From the NCBI GenBank assembly GCA_038845865.1, contig JAWBQJ010000001.1:434001-498000 (forward strand): a stretch of 64,000 nucleotides of DNA. The letters are read 5' to 3'. This DNA comes from Desulfurococcaceae archaeon (GTDB lineage: Archaea > Thermoproteota > Thermoprotei_A > Sulfolobales > Desulfurococcaceae). A program made the translations under genes and the position numbers. Below are positions 43,097-52,570 of this stretch, piece after piece (position 1 is the first letter of the stretch; each line of letters opens with the position of its first letter). The notes under the pieces were generated by a model, which made no database searches, was not told the DNA's origin, and saw only the letters and a list, made by a program, of their open reading frames with translations.

Positions 43097-44336
43097 GTCT
43101 CCATCGGGCCATTACACGCCTACCGAGAGCTATTCGCGAACCCCTCCACGCGGCGACGGGCTCATCTAGTTTGATTTCAACGTAGTCCTTTCTAGTTGAT
43201 TTAATGGACGCGACGCGGATAGCCGAGCCAATGGCTACGATTACCTTCTCCCCTGCTTGTAGTGGTGAGAGCTTGATTGGCTGCCCCCTAATGCCTACAA
43301 CTCTTTCGAGTTCGTGGTACAATATTCCAATAGCCGTTGTGACTGGTACGTCGTTACCGGGCTTAGTGACGACTGATCCTACAAGCTGGTCGGCTTTTGT
43401 AAGTGACGGATCTAACGTAGTTCTTATAGCCACTAATCCGCTGGGTAAGGCTTCTTCTACTTGTAGATCGCCATACCTTATTTCTTCGATAACCGTCGTC
43501 ACGGGCTCATATGTATAGGTTCTAGCCTTACCAGTCTCCTTCGGCGTCTTTACGCCCGGGAGTATTACTATTTCATCGCCAACCCGGAGTTTCCCTTGAA
43601 GTAGGGACCCGCCGATGACGCCTCCCTGGATCATGTTGTAGGGTGTTCCAGGCCTATTGATGTCGAAACTCCTCACAACATACATTATTGGTGGCTTGGC
43701 GGGGTCTCTTTGAGGTGCAGGCACAGTTTCCTGTATAGCCTGTAGTAGCACGTCAATATTGATCCTGTGCAACGCGCTCACCGGTATTATCGGCGCACTT
43801 TCAGCTACTGTGCCTCTAACGAAGTTGCGTATTTCCTCGTAATTTTTAAGTGCATGTTCCCTACTCACTACGTCAATTTTGTTCTGAACTATGACTACGT
43901 GGTTAACGCCGAGAACCTCTAATGCCATCAAGTGCTCTACTGTTTGGGGTTGCGGGCAAGGCTCGTTAGCCGCTATAACGAGTATAGCTCCATCCATTAC
44001 CATGGCCCCGCTGAGCATGGTCGTCATGTAGGCTTCGTGCCCGGGGGCATCAACGTAGCTAACTCTTCTTAGCAGTACTGCCTCGGAGCCGCCTGGACAT
44101 GTTAACTCAATCGTATAGGCATCGGGCGGCTCCACGTCCGCACAGTACGCGATATTGCCGTCAGCATAGCCAAGAAATATCGTCATGCCGCGCTCTATTT
44201 CCTTGCTGTGTCTCGCCGTCCATATTCCTGTAAGCGCCTGAACGAGCGTTGTCTTCCCATGATCGACGTGCCCCACGACGCCTACGTTGATTTCCGGCGG
44301 TCTGAATTTAGCTGTGCTCAAATGACCACCCGGCAT
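43062..44336 (-). CDS. Translation initiation factor aIF2 subunit gamma
   Basis: 424 residues. GTPase domain with VGVVGHVDHGKTTLVQALTG, DAPGHEAYMTTMLSGAMVMDGA, VQNKIDVV; a zinc knuckle is present but reduced (AYCADVEPPDAY ... TCPGG with only two cysteines in the usual place). Domains II and III follow. Delivers initiator Met-tRNA to the small subunit. Six bases after S6e. Confidence 0.97.
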   Translation of the reverse strand: MPGGHLSTAKFRPPEINVGVVGHVDHGKTTLVQALTGIWTARHSKEIERGMTIFLGYADGNIAYCADVEPPDAYTIELTCPGGSEAVLLRRVSYVDAPGHEAYMTTMLSGAMVMDGAILVIAANEPCPQPQTVEHLMALEVLGVNHVVIVQNKIDVVSREHALKNYEEIRNFVRGTVAESAPIIPVSALHRINIDVLLQAIQETVPAPQRDPAKPPIMYVVRSFDINRPGTPYNMIQGGVIGGSLLQGKLRVGDEIVILPGVKTPKETGKARTYTYEPVTTVIEEIRYGDLQVEEALPSGLVAIRTTLDPSLTKADQLVGSVVTKPGNDVPVTTAIGILYHELERVVGIRGQPIKLSPLQAGEKVIVAIGSAIRVASIKSTRKDYVEIKLDEPVAAWRGSRIALGRRVMARWRLAGWGIVQDVY

Positions 44337-44341
44337 GGTTA

Positions 44342-44992
44342 CTACTCGTACTTGATCTTCGTATTTATTTGAACAATATCGGAGGCTATGGTGTTCCCTC
44401 TCGTAGTTTTTCTACGCCGTTCACCTTCCTCCTTCGGGTGAAACCCGGGAGGCCTTGAAACCAGTGCTCGCTTCTTCACCGGTCCCGGTATGTCCGGCCT
44501 CATGGGGAAGCCGCTGATATCGCTACCTCCCGTTATTACGAGCTTTACGTTTTTAAGCCCCAATACCTCGCCCGATACTTCGTCGCCTATCTTAAGCCCT
44601 AGAAATGAGTTCGTCCTGTCATCGTTTACTCTAATCTGCCAAGCTGGCGCTCTAAAAACCTCGCCATCCAGCTCTTGCGTCCCAGTTAAGTCTATCAACT
44701 TGGCTAGGCTAACCTTTACGGTGCCTTCCGGCACACCGTCATCAATCACCACCTTACCAACCATTTTAACCTTATCGCCTGTATCGGGCCTCCTCATTCT
44801 TACAACCACGATTCCGTGCTGTGCTTCTAGTTCTCCAAGTAGCTTCGAGTTCAACTTTATGACGGGTAGCTCGAGCTGCTCTTTCATTTTATCCGTGAAC
44901 GGTATATCGGGGTCTCCTTGAACCTTCACCTTCACCGTTTTCAACTTCTTCGGGGCTTCCGGGTCGCTTATGACTATTTTGAAATCCGGCAT
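44342..44992 (-). CDS. rps6e: Ribosomal protein S6e
   Basis: 216 residues, longer than many archaeal S6e (about 125-150) because of a C-terminal extension after residue 125. Core motifs: FKIVISDPEAPK, LLGELEAQHGIVVVRMRRPDTGD, LGLKIGDEVSG, ITGGSDISGFPMRPDIPG. The extension has PPGFHPKEEGERRRKTTRGNT, which is typical of crenarchaeal S6e. Start of the S6e-aIF2-gamma-PIN-rpoE-spt4 run. Confidence 0.95.
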   Translation of the reverse strand: MPDFKIVISDPEAPKKLKTVKVKVQGDPDIPFTDKMKEQLELPVIKLNSKLLGELEAQHGIVVVRMRRPDTGDKVKMVGKVVIDDGVPEGTVKVSLAKLIDLTGTQELDGEVFRAPAWQIRVNDDRTNSFLGLKIGDEVSGEVLGLKNVKLVITGGSDISGFPMRPDIPGPVKKRALVSRPPGFHPKEEGERRRKTTRGNTIASDIVQINTKIKYE

Positions 44993-45056
44993 AGGTCACG
45001 CCACCAGTTACCCGGTGGCATGTATTCCCAATTAATTAAGGCGTTTATATATTCTA

Positions 45057-46892
45057 TTGCTGGGTGCATTTGTGGTGACGGCGGCGGAAGCGCGGATTAG
45101 ACAACCAATTATAACAGTGCTCGGGCACGTAGACCATGGAAAGACAACACTACTCGATAAAATTAGAGGTACAGCTGTGGCTAGGAAGGAACCAGGCGAG
45201 ATCACACAGCACATCGGTGCAAGCATCGTACCGGCTAGCGTGCTAGAGAAGCTCTCAGAGCCGCTTAAGAAGCTGTTTCCAAAATTGAGAATAGAAATAC
45301 CCGGATTACTGTTTATCGACACGCCGGGACACGAGCTCTTCGCCAGCTTACGTAGACGTGGAGGTAGTGTAGCCGATATGGCAATACTAGTAATAGACAT
45401 CATGGAGGGCATTAAGCCCCAAACACGCGAAGCGCTCTTACTACTCAAAGAGAGAAAGGTTCCCTTCATCGTCGCGGCGAACAAGATCGACAGAATTGAG
45501 GGGTGGATCTCACACCCCGACTCCTCGTTCTTAGAGTCGATTAAAAAGCAAAGCCCTAGGACGATTAACAAGCTTGAGGAAAGGATCTACAGCATAATTG
45601 GGCAACTCTACGAATTCACCTACGAGGCAGAGAGGTTTGACAGGGTTAAGGACTTCAGGAAAACGGTCGCGATAGTGCCCGTATCGGCTAAGACTGGTGA
45701 AGGTATACCAGAACTCTTAGCCTTAATTGCCGGGTTGTCACAGCAGTTTATGAAGAAGAGGCTTATTACAAGCAACGAGCCAGCCAAGGGAATAGTGCTC
45801 GAAGTGAAAGAAGAAGAAGGGCTGGGAATAACGCTAGACGTGATAATATACGATGGCGTGGTGAGGAAAAACGACATGTTTGTCGTCGCAACGAGACACG
45901 GGTATACGGTATCCCACGTGAGGGCGTTACTGCTTCCGAGACCATTACAGGACATGAGGATGCACGAGGGTAAGTTCATTCAAGTTGAAGAGGTAACGGC
46001 TGCTGCCGGCGTGAAAATTGCCGCTCCTAACCTCGAAGACGTGATAGCCGGGACACCACTGTACGTAATACCGTCGCAAACGAGTGCCGAGGATTACACA
46101 AAGCTTGTTTTAGAGGAGGTTAAGTACATAAGGTTTAAAACTGAGAGCGATGGCGTAGTTGTGAAGGCTGATACCCTCGGATCTCTCGAGGCCTTAATTG
46201 AGGCCCTTCGAAGGGAGAACATCCCCATAAGGCTAGCAGACGTGGGGCCCGTAACGAAGAACGATACCATAGAAGCTGCTGTCGTTGGGAAATCAAAACC
46301 CGAATACGGAGTAATCCTCGTATTCAACACCAAGGTACTTAAAGAGGCGGAGGAGATTATCGAGAGAGAGGGGATCCCGGTATTCGTCAATAACGTGATA
46401 TACCAGTTACTGGACGACTACTTGAAGTGGTTAAGAGAATCTAAGGAGCGAGCAAAGCTGAGAGAGCTTGAAAGCCTCGTAAGGCCGGGCAAGGTGAGGA
46501 TTCTTCCTGGTTATGTGTTTAGAAGAAGCGAGCCCGTGATTGTCGGCGTAGAGGTACTCGGCGGGACGATAAGACCAGGTTACCCGCTCATGAGGGACGA
46601 CGGTGTGGAGGTCGGTGTAATAATGCAGATAAGGGACCGAGATAACGTGTTAAAACAAGCGATAGTAGGGCAGAGAGTCGCCATTAGCATTAAGGGCAAG
46701 GTAATGGTAGGCAGGCACATAGACGAAGGAGATGTGCTGTATACCGATATTCCCAAAGAACACGCGGTCTCGTGGTTAACGAAATTCAGTAACGAGCTGA
46801 GAGAAGACGAGAAGGTGGTACTCGAGGAGGTCATTAAAGTAAAGAGAAAAACCGACCCGCTCTACGGTGTTATCTTTCAGGTTCCTCGGTAG
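45057..46892 (+). CDS. infB: Translation initiation factor aIF5B (IF2 homologue)
   Basis: 611 residues. ITVLGHVDHGKTTLLDKIRG, switch ITQHIGASIVP, DTPGHELFASLRRRGG, AANKIDRI, then domains II-IV. It promotes subunit joining. Unlike some archaeal homologues there is no intein. The ORF begins TTG at 45057; a start at GTG a few codons on is also possible. Divergent from S6e. Confidence 0.96.
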   Translation: MLGAFVVTAAEARIRQPIITVLGHVDHGKTTLLDKIRGTAVARKEPGEITQHIGASIVPASVLEKLSEPLKKLFPKLRIEIPGLLFIDTPGHELFASLRRRGGSVADMAILVIDIMEGIKPQTREALLLLKERKVPFIVAANKIDRIEGWISHPDSSFLESIKKQSPRTINKLEERIYSIIGQLYEFTYEAERFDRVKDFRKTVAIVPVSAKTGEGIPELLALIAGLSQQFMKKRLITSNEPAKGIVLEVKEEEGLGITLDVIIYDGVVRKNDMFVVATRHGYTVSHVRALLLPRPLQDMRMHEGKFIQVEEVTAAAGVKIAAPNLEDVIAGTPLYVIPSQTSAEDYTKLVLEEVKYIRFKTESDGVVVKADTLGSLEALIEALRRENIPIRLADVGPVTKNDTIEAAVVGKSKPEYGVILVFNTKVLKEAEEIIEREGIPVFVNNVIYQLLDDYLKWLRESKERAKLRELESLVRPGKVRILPGYVFRRSEPVIVGVEVLGGTIRPGYPLMRDDGVEVGVIMQIRDRDNVLKQAIVGQRVAISIKGKVMVGRHIDEGDVLYTDIPKEHAVSWLTKFSNELREDEKVVLEEVIKVKRKTDPLYGVIFQVPR

Positions 46893-46909
46893 TAACGCTG
46901 AGACGGTTG

Positions 46910-47101
46910 TTACCTAGTTTGCTGTTTGTACTTCTTAGTCCACTTCAACCTCCTCGGATCTCTACCTACTCGGTAGCTCTTAAAGCACTTCCTACTACAA
47001 AACCACAGTATAGTTCCATCGTTTAGCACGTACATTAATCCCGTACCAGGCTCTACCGGGTTTCCGCAGAATGAGCAGTTGGACTGCCGTGGCATAATCA
47101 C
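46910..47101 (-). CDS. rpl24e: Ribosomal protein L24e
   Basis: 63 residues, with the zinc-ribbon pattern [21 protein letters not shown] ... [11 protein letters not shown] and [12 protein letters not shown]. Convergent with infB (17-base gap). Confidence 0.95.
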   Translation of the reverse strand: MIMPRQSNCSFCGNPVEPGTGLMYVLNDGTILWFCSRKCFKSYRVGRDPRRLKWTKKYKQQTR

Positions 47102-47170
47102 TTCTCCTCTAAGGCTTAGTAATAGATTTTTAAAAGGCTTTAAAAGTATTATTCCTCAACGGCTTTACGA

Positions 47171-47455
47171 GTGGTGAACGGCTTGTCGGAGAACGATGGG
47201 CACGCCGCAAAGATCGTATTCGAACCCCCCAAGGTAAATATAGTAGAGGAGATAGGTTTTCCGGCCGAGGTCATACAAATACTGGGCCGTACAGGTGTAA
47301 CAGGCGAAATAACGCAAGTTAGGGTCAGAATACTCGAAGGTAGGGATAAGGGAAGGGTTATTACTAGAAACGTAAAAGGCCCTGTAAGAATTGGGGACAT
47401 AATTGTTCTCAGAGAGACTGAGAGAGAAGCAAGGAAATTAACAACAAGGAGATGA
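47171..47455 (+). CDS. rps28e: Ribosomal protein S28e
   Basis: 94 residues; the conserved core is [46 protein letters not shown]. The first 25 residues are extra and may be partly untranslated. On the plus strand, whereas L24e and L7Ae on each side are on the minus strand; in many archaea L7Ae-S28e-L24e is a single operon. Confidence 0.95.
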   Translation: MVNGLSENDGHAAKIVFEPPKVNIVEEIGFPAEVIQILGRTGVTGEITQVRVRILEGRDKGRVITRNVKGPVRIGDIIVLRETEREARKLTTRR

Positions 47456-47549
47456 GTGGTTAAAAATCGTGGCGCTGAATGGGGTTTAAGAATATAAGAA
47501 TACAAAAATATCCTAACTGTTATATTGTTGTGTACTAGTTACGTATTAC

Positions 47550-47936
47550 CTACACACCGCGCTGCGCCCTAATTTCCTGGACTTTCTTGACGATCTCGTC
47601 AACTAGGTCTTTCGCGCCTCCCGCCTCGATGATCGCGACCGACGCTGCTGCGACTTCTATGCCTGTGACCTCGCCAAGCCTTTTTTTACTCGGTACGTAA
47701 GTGTATGGTATTTTCTTCTCATCGCAGAGTATTGGTAAATGCGCGACTATTTCGGGGGGGTCTACGTCCATTGCTATGATGACGAGTTTTGCCAAGCCTC
47801 TTTCAACCGCTTTAGTTGTCTCGTTAGTGCCCTTCTTTATCTTCCCGCCTGTTTCACGGACCTTCTTCACGGCCTCGTACGTCTTCTCGGCTAGCTCCGG
47901 TGGTACGTCGAACCTTATGTAAAACGGTTTTGACAT
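47550..47936 (-). CDS. rpl7ae: Ribosomal protein L7Ae
   Basis: 128 residues from ATG 47936 ([15 protein letters not shown]), which has GAGGAGG eight bases upstream; a reading frame open to 48008 is not needed. [45 protein letters not shown] is the kink-turn-binding core. L7Ae is also part of C/D and H/ACA RNPs and RNase P, linking it to the sRNA and RNase P genes at 30 kb. Confidence 0.96.
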   Translation of the reverse strand: MSKPFYIRFDVPPELAEKTYEAVKKVRETGGKIKKGTNETTKAVERGLAKLVIIAMDVDPPEIVAHLPILCDEKKIPYTYVPSKKRLGEVTGIEVAAASVAIIEAGGAKDLVDEIVKKVQEIRAQRGV

Positions 47937-48012
47937 GGTCATCCTCCTCCTCAAGTCGTCCCGTATAGTGTGTTTAATAGCGAAACAAGTCTTATAAACT
48001 TGAATCATCTAC

Positions 48013-49770
48013 CTACTCGTGCGCGAAGATCAGCGTTATGGCGTTTTCGTGGACGCTATCTACCCTGGCAAAACCAATCCTGTATAGCTGAACGATTGAG
48101 TCGACTTTTTCGTTTAGTACACGACGCTCGATGTAAAGAGTCCTTTCCTCTAATTCCAATCCCACGGGTTTTAGCATCACCGACTTTACGTGCTCGGTCT
48201 CAGGAACCCACTGTATAATCGGTGCATTGTACTTTTTAGCGACATCGTGCTCAACACTGTGTAGTTCAGCTACGTACACTAGCATCCCTTCGGATTCCCA
48301 GGTCCCTTTAACGACGAAGTTCGCAAGGCCCATCAACCTAAATAGACCACTCCGTACGCTATGAAAATCGCTTTTAGAAACCATGACCTTCGCGCCATCT
48401 GCAATTACATAGGTATGGTGCTCTTTTCTCGAGGGGTGGATGGGTATGAGGGCTTTCAACTCGTCTTTTATATTACGCAACACCAAGTACACCGGTTCTT
48501 CAACGGCCATATACCTATTGGCAGCAGGATCCACGATTGCCCTGTTGATCGCGTACAAGTTCACAAGAGTTATCCTGGCGTCGATGCCCTTTACGCCGAC
48601 ACTTTTTATTAATTCCCACACAGTCTCCTTCACTATACCGCGTCTACGAAGGCCCTGGATCGTTCCTAGCCTCGGATCAGAGTAGGAAATTATGCCTTTT
48701 TCAGCTATCAACTTTTTTGTCTTGGACTTGCTGAGTATGACTCCTTCGAGTGAAAGTCTTCCGAAGTGTATTGTTTCCGGGTATTTCCAGCCCATGTGAT
48801 CATAGAGGTACTTCTGTTTAACAGTGTTAGTGATGTGTTCCTTCGCGCGGAGAATGTGCGTTACACCCATTAAATGATCATCTACGGCCGCTGCGAAGTT
48901 GTAAGTAGGCCATACGATGTACTTCTCACCCGTTATCGGGTGCGGGGTCTTCGTCGTATCTATGACCCTGAAAGCGACCCAGTCACGGACACTTATGTCT
49001 ACGTGGTGTAAGTCGGTTTTAATGCGTAAAACGGCCTCTCCCTCCCCGTAGGATCCTCCTAGCATTTTTTCAAACTCGTTCAGTTGATTCTCCACCGGCT
49101 TGTCCCTATGAGGGCACGCCTTGCCCTGGTTCCTGTAGACTTTAAAAGTTTTATTGTCACAAAGATCCACGTATGCGCCCCCGCGCTTGATCAGCTCCTT
49201 GGCCACTTCGTAAAATATGGGAAGCCTGATACTCTGAACGTACTCCTCATCCCAAGAGATGCCAAGCCATTTCAAGTCCATCTTGATGGACTCGTAAGTA
49301 TCAGGATACGGCGCTTTAATCCTGGGATCGGTGTCTTCGAACCTCAAGATCATTTTGCCCTTGTACATCTTCGCGTACCAGTAGTTTAGAAGAGCCGGTC
49401 TTGCATTACCTAGGTGAAGTGAAAAGTCCGGGTTCGGCGCTAGCCTCGTTACGACCTTGCCTTCTATTGCGTTGGGTAGGGGTGGGAGCTCCCTCTTAAA
49501 CTCCTGTACCTTTTCTTCGAGTAGCTCTGGCCAGTTGCTCTTCACTATTCTAAGCTGCTCATCGAGAGTTAGCCTATTTACTTCCTCCACGATGCTCTTC
49601 ACGAGTTCAATAACTGCCTTCATATTTTTGCGTACTTCGGGAAGCTCGGCAGCCACTTTTGAGGTAACGGCCTTTAAATCGGCCTTTCCCTCGTGCTTAA
49701 CCGCATTTAAAAGTGCATGCTTGTATGCGGTTTCACGTACCTTTTCTAGCAGTGACTGGTCTATAGACAT
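48013..49770 (-). CDS. gltX: Glutamyl-tRNA synthetase (archaeal type)
   Basis: 585 residues. Class I: HIGH as HLGN (FSLHLGNARPALLN), KMSKS as ILSKSKTKK. The C-terminal half is the beta-barrel anticodon-binding domain of archaeal/eukaryotic GluRS. Such enzymes are usually non-discriminating and charge tRNA-Gln with glutamate for transamidation by GatDE; the tRNA-Gln at 5.1 kb would be a substrate. Overlaps the upstream gene by 38 bases. Confidence 0.95.
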   Translation of the reverse strand: MSIDQSLLEKVRETAYKHALLNAVKHEGKADLKAVTSKVAAELPEVRKNMKAVIELVKSIVEEVNRLTLDEQLRIVKSNWPELLEEKVQEFKRELPPLPNAIEGKVVTRLAPNPDFSLHLGNARPALLNYWYAKMYKGKMILRFEDTDPRIKAPYPDTYESIKMDLKWLGISWDEEYVQSIRLPIFYEVAKELIKRGGAYVDLCDNKTFKVYRNQGKACPHRDKPVENQLNEFEKMLGGSYGEGEAVLRIKTDLHHVDISVRDWVAFRVIDTTKTPHPITGEKYIVWPTYNFAAAVDDHLMGVTHILRAKEHITNTVKQKYLYDHMGWKYPETIHFGRLSLEGVILSKSKTKKLIAEKGIISYSDPRLGTIQGLRRRGIVKETVWELIKSVGVKGIDARITLVNLYAINRAIVDPAANRYMAVEEPVYLVLRNIKDELKALIPIHPSRKEHHTYVIADGAKVMVSKSDFHSVRSGLFRLMGLANFVVKGTWESEGMLVYVAELHSVEHDVAKKYNAPIIQWVPETEHVKSVMLKPVGLELEERTLYIERRVLNEKVDSIVQLYRIGFARVDSVHENAITLIFAHE

Positions 49771-50239
49771 TCGTAACCACCACTACTGCTTTCCTAGGCT
49801 CCTCCCAGGGCATATCCACTACGAGGGCAACTAACCCTTCACACGTAGACCTGATACTTCTTATCTCTAACTTGCCCGTTATAACGTGCGCGATGGTATG
49901 TTCTCTCTCAATACTCATGCCCTCCTTCACGTAGAGGTACATGTGGTTTCCCAATATCTCCTGGAGGCACACATTTACACCCCTTTCCAATAGGAAGCCT
50001 TCATACACTGCTTCTCCGGGCTTACCCTGTAAAATAGCCATCGATACGCGTACCCTTGCTTCCAGTAGGTCGATATAGTTTAACGCCTGTTCGTAGGGAA
50101 TGCTACCGTAAACTTTAACGCAAAAGCCTAGATCACCTGCGCAGGGCACGACAACATACTTCCCGTTCTCATCGCAAAGGCACTTTTTACCTTGAACGCC
50201 GGCGACGTATACTTCGGGAAACGAGTATTGCTCGCTCAC
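49733..50239 (-). CDS. Hypothetical protein between IDI-2 and GluRS
   Basis: 168 residues; not recognised. It has an early hydrophilic stretch KKCLCDENGKYVVVPCAGDLGFCVKVYG with four cysteines, then YEQALNYIDLLEARVRVSMAIL and several beta-strand-like segments. No membrane helix. Overlaps idi by four bases and gltX by 38, so it is almost certainly expressed. A conserved crenarchaeal protein of unknown role is likely. Confidence 0.7.
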   Translation of the reverse strand: MSEQYSFPEVYVAGVQGKKCLCDENGKYVVVPCAGDLGFCVKVYGSIPYEQALNYIDLLEARVRVSMAILQGKPGEAVYEGFLLERGVNVCLQEILGNHMYLYVKEGMSIEREHTIAHVITGKLEIRSIRSTCEGLVALVVDMPWEEPRKAVVVVTNVYRPVTARKGT

Positions 50240-51378
50240 CCAATTGCGCCTCGTCTCGTTTTCTTGATATAGTCCTCGACATTTATACCTCGGGCACTCA
50301 TGTAGCCGACCAGCCGGGGTCCCAGCACTATGGGCTTTGCCCGTAGCTCTCTGACATTTTCAGCACCGGCTAGGAATACTACGGCTCTTAACTCAGCAAT
50401 GTACCTTTCTAGGTATTTCCTAGCCCCTTCATAGCCGTGCTCCACGAGCGCCTTAAGTATTGGACGCGCAAAGCCGGCAAGATCCGCGCCAAGCGCGAAC
50501 ATTTTCGCCGCATAAATACCGTTCCAGACACCTCCGCTAGCTATAATCGTTGAATCGGGACTCGCCGCCCTCGACTCAACAAGGGAAAGGGGGGTAGGTA
50601 TGCCCCATTTATGGTTGGACAGCGATAGCCCAACTTCGCGTAAAAGAGACTTCTCGGGGTTCCTATATGCCTCTACCTTAACCCAGTTCGTCCCGCAAGC
50701 TCCCGCAACGTCAAATATCCTGACCCCCATTTCTCGGAAGCTCTTAATAGTCTCCATGGATAGCCCATTACCGACTTCCTTTACCATTATGGGGATTCCC
50801 AGCTCCTTGACGAGGTCAGCTATTCTAAGTAATATGTCTTTTTTAAAGTTTCTATCACCTTCTGGCTGGACGAGCTCCTGGGCGGGGTTCAAGTGTATAG
50901 CTAGTGCATCGGCTTGTATACTGTCTACAAGTCTTTTTACGTCCTCAACGCTGAGGAGGCGGATTTGTGTAATGCCTATATTGCCTATTACGGGCACGTC
51001 CCGAGCCCTTTCCCGTACAACCCTATACGTTTCGACCACTTCATCGCTGAAATTAGACGTCAGGATCGGCCTCTGGCTACCGGTCCCTATGGAAATGCCA
51101 TATTCGTTCGCGATCATCGCCAACTTCTCGTTGACTGCCTTTACCTGGACATGGCCTCCAGTGATCGCCTCTATTACCAGAGGGGCTTTTAACTCGTAAC
51201 CTAGAAATTCCGTTGATAGATCTACCTCGTTGTAGTCGACACCAGGCAGTGCCTGGTGTATGAGTATAATCTCGTCGAAGAGCTCTTTACAGTTGTTCTC
51301 GAACGTTGTGTCTTCTTTCAAGCATATACCTATGTGCTCTAGTTTTCGCCGGATGTGGACCTCGTCCACGCCGAGCAC
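50236..51378 (-). CDS. idi: Type 2 isopentenyl-diphosphate isomerase
   Basis: 380 residues. RRKLEHIGICLKE at the N-terminus, APLVIEAITGGH, GISIGTGSQRP, HLNPAQELVQPEGDRNF, and GGVWNGIYAAKMFALGADL are the FMN-binding type 2 isomerase motifs (Fni). Converts IPP to DMAPP for archaeal isoprenoid lipids; its product ultimately feeds the tetraether synthesis enzyme at 7-8.5 kb. Confidence 0.95.
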   Translation of the reverse strand: MLGVDEVHIRRKLEHIGICLKEDTTFENNCKELFDEIILIHQALPGVDYNEVDLSTEFLGYELKAPLVIEAITGGHVQVKAVNEKLAMIANEYGISIGTGSQRPILTSNFSDEVVETYRVVRERARDVPVIGNIGITQIRLLSVEDVKRLVDSIQADALAIHLNPAQELVQPEGDRNFKKDILLRIADLVKELGIPIMVKEVGNGLSMETIKSFREMGVRIFDVAGACGTNWVKVEAYRNPEKSLLREVGLSLSNHKWGIPTPLSLVESRAASPDSTIIASGGVWNGIYAAKMFALGADLAGFARPILKALVEHGYEGARKYLERYIAELRAVVFLAGAENVRELRAKPIVLGPRLVGYMSARGINVEDYIKKTRRGAIG

Positions 51379-51413
51379 CAGTAGGCGTGCTGGACACAGC
51401 CTCTATTCTGCTT

Positions 51414-52277
51414 TTATAGGTAGAACTTTACGCTGACGTAGCCCACAACGGCTGATTTATCCCCCCCGACATCGCCACTCGTAGCGTGCATTAAAAGAGT
51501 TCCCCGCGCATTAAGGGACTTGGCTATTTCCATTAAAGTCATTATACCTCCTGGGCCACATATGCTTATGTCTCTTTCAACTATAGTTCTGTAGAACTCT
51601 TCGGTATTTAACTCAAGAACCTTGTTTATAGCTGACATGTCCTTCTCGACCGTTACTTCGTGCGGCTCGTAGTGGTTAAAGTCGCTACTGGCTAAGACCA
51701 CTACGTCGCGATTAAGCTCTCTGGTAGCCTTGAGTATTGCCGATGCCAGGTCTTTAGACGCTTCAGGGGTGTGTATGCCCACGACTATCGGTAGAATCTT
51801 TACCTTATCACCGTATATGTACTGTAGGAATGGCAGTTGAACTTCGATGGAGTGCTCTTCCAAATGCGCGTACACATCAAAGTCCGCGAGCTCGCTGTAC
51901 TTAGTCACTAGTGTGCCCAATTCTGAGTCGACCTGTAGTTGACCCAGAGGGGTTTCCCACAGTCCCTCCGGGTATATGGATATGGGTTTACCGTATCCCG
52001 TGTGATTAGTGCCCAGAATGATCGCGGTTTCTGGGATGCCCTCTCCTGCCATGTCATAGTACGCGTGTGCTACAATAGGGCCGCTGTACATGTAGCCCGC
52101 GTGAGGTACGACGTATCCGATAGTGTTTCTTCTCCTCTCAGTAGAGAGCTTGGGCAGGTCTCCAGGACCGAGCTTATGTTTAAAACACCACTCAATGCTC
52201 TCTATAAGTCTGCCTCTATCACTAGGGTAAAAATACCCTGCAACCGCAGGACGCCTAACTTTCCTCAAACGGCCCAC
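51414..52277 (-). CDS. amrB: Memo family protein (AmmeMemoRadiSam system)
   Basis: 287 residues. VRRPAVAGYFYPSDRGRLIESI, YVVPHAGYMYSGPIVAHAYY, ILGTNHTG, EEHSIEVQLPFLQYIY, SSDFNHYEPH and the end MHATSGDVGGDKSAVVGYVSV are the conserved features, including the metal-binding histidines seen in Memo. Related to class III extradiol dioxygenases; function unsettled. It forms a known trio with AMMECR1 and the radical SAM enzyme at 2.6-3.7 kb, far apart here. Confidence 0.93.
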   Translation of the reverse strand: MGRLRKVRRPAVAGYFYPSDRGRLIESIEWCFKHKLGPGDLPKLSTERRRNTIGYVVPHAGYMYSGPIVAHAYYDMAGEGIPETAIILGTNHTGYGKPISIYPEGLWETPLGQLQVDSELGTLVTKYSELADFDVYAHLEEHSIEVQLPFLQYIYGDKVKILPIVVGIHTPEASKDLASAILKATRELNRDVVVLASSDFNHYEPHEVTVEKDMSAINKVLELNTEEFYRTIVERDISICGPGGIMTLMEIAKSLNARGTLLMHATSGDVGGDKSAVVGYVSVKFYL

Positions 52278-52314
52278 CTTGCTATATCAATACTTTTATA
52301 TGTTACGCGGGCTT

Positions 52315-52560
52315 ATTTACTAGCTGATCCCCTCCACCTTGGAATGCGGGACTCGTGTCCGGTCGGCATCTAACCGGAATGCCCATCAATAGGCATGAAG
52401 GTGGACCACCAATGAAAACCGGTAATCCTGGAAACGGTGAGAAAGCGTAAAGTAAAGAACGGATAACGGACCCCCCAGTTTCCCAGATTCGTGACGAACC
52501 ATGGAGGAAAGCCTGGGAGAACCGGCAGTAAGCCGCTTTAGACTAGGCTATAAAACCGGG
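52315..52560 (+). ncRNA. Unidentified hairpin-rich intergenic element (putative structured RNA)
   Basis: No protein reading frame fits. A long closing stem CCACCTT/AAGGTGG (about 52337-52343 and 52399-52405) encloses two consecutive hairpins, TCCGGT-loop-ACCGGA and ATGCC-loop-GGCAT. Beyond it come TTCG-TGA-CGAA nested in CCCAG/CTGGG, then GCCGG... pairs. A TATA-like TTTTATAT at about 52290-52297 on the plus strand would start a transcript near 52318. The strand is uncertain, as stems read in both directions. It lacks RNase P (GAGGAAAGUC in the right context) and SRP (GGAAGG-AGCAGC) landmarks. Confidence 0.35.
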
Positions 52561-52570
52561 AAGGGGGCGG

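Noticed and set aside
45032-45571. 179-codon open frame antisense to infB
   Set aside because: It is a shadow of the aIF5B GTPase domain, with low-complexity Ser-rich translation.
52500-52530. GGAGGAAAGCC as RNase P RNA CR-I
   Set aside because: In RNase P RNA this motif lies near the 5' end and is followed by several hundred bases with other conserved blocks; here it is near the 3' end of a 250-base spacer and the partner motifs are missing.
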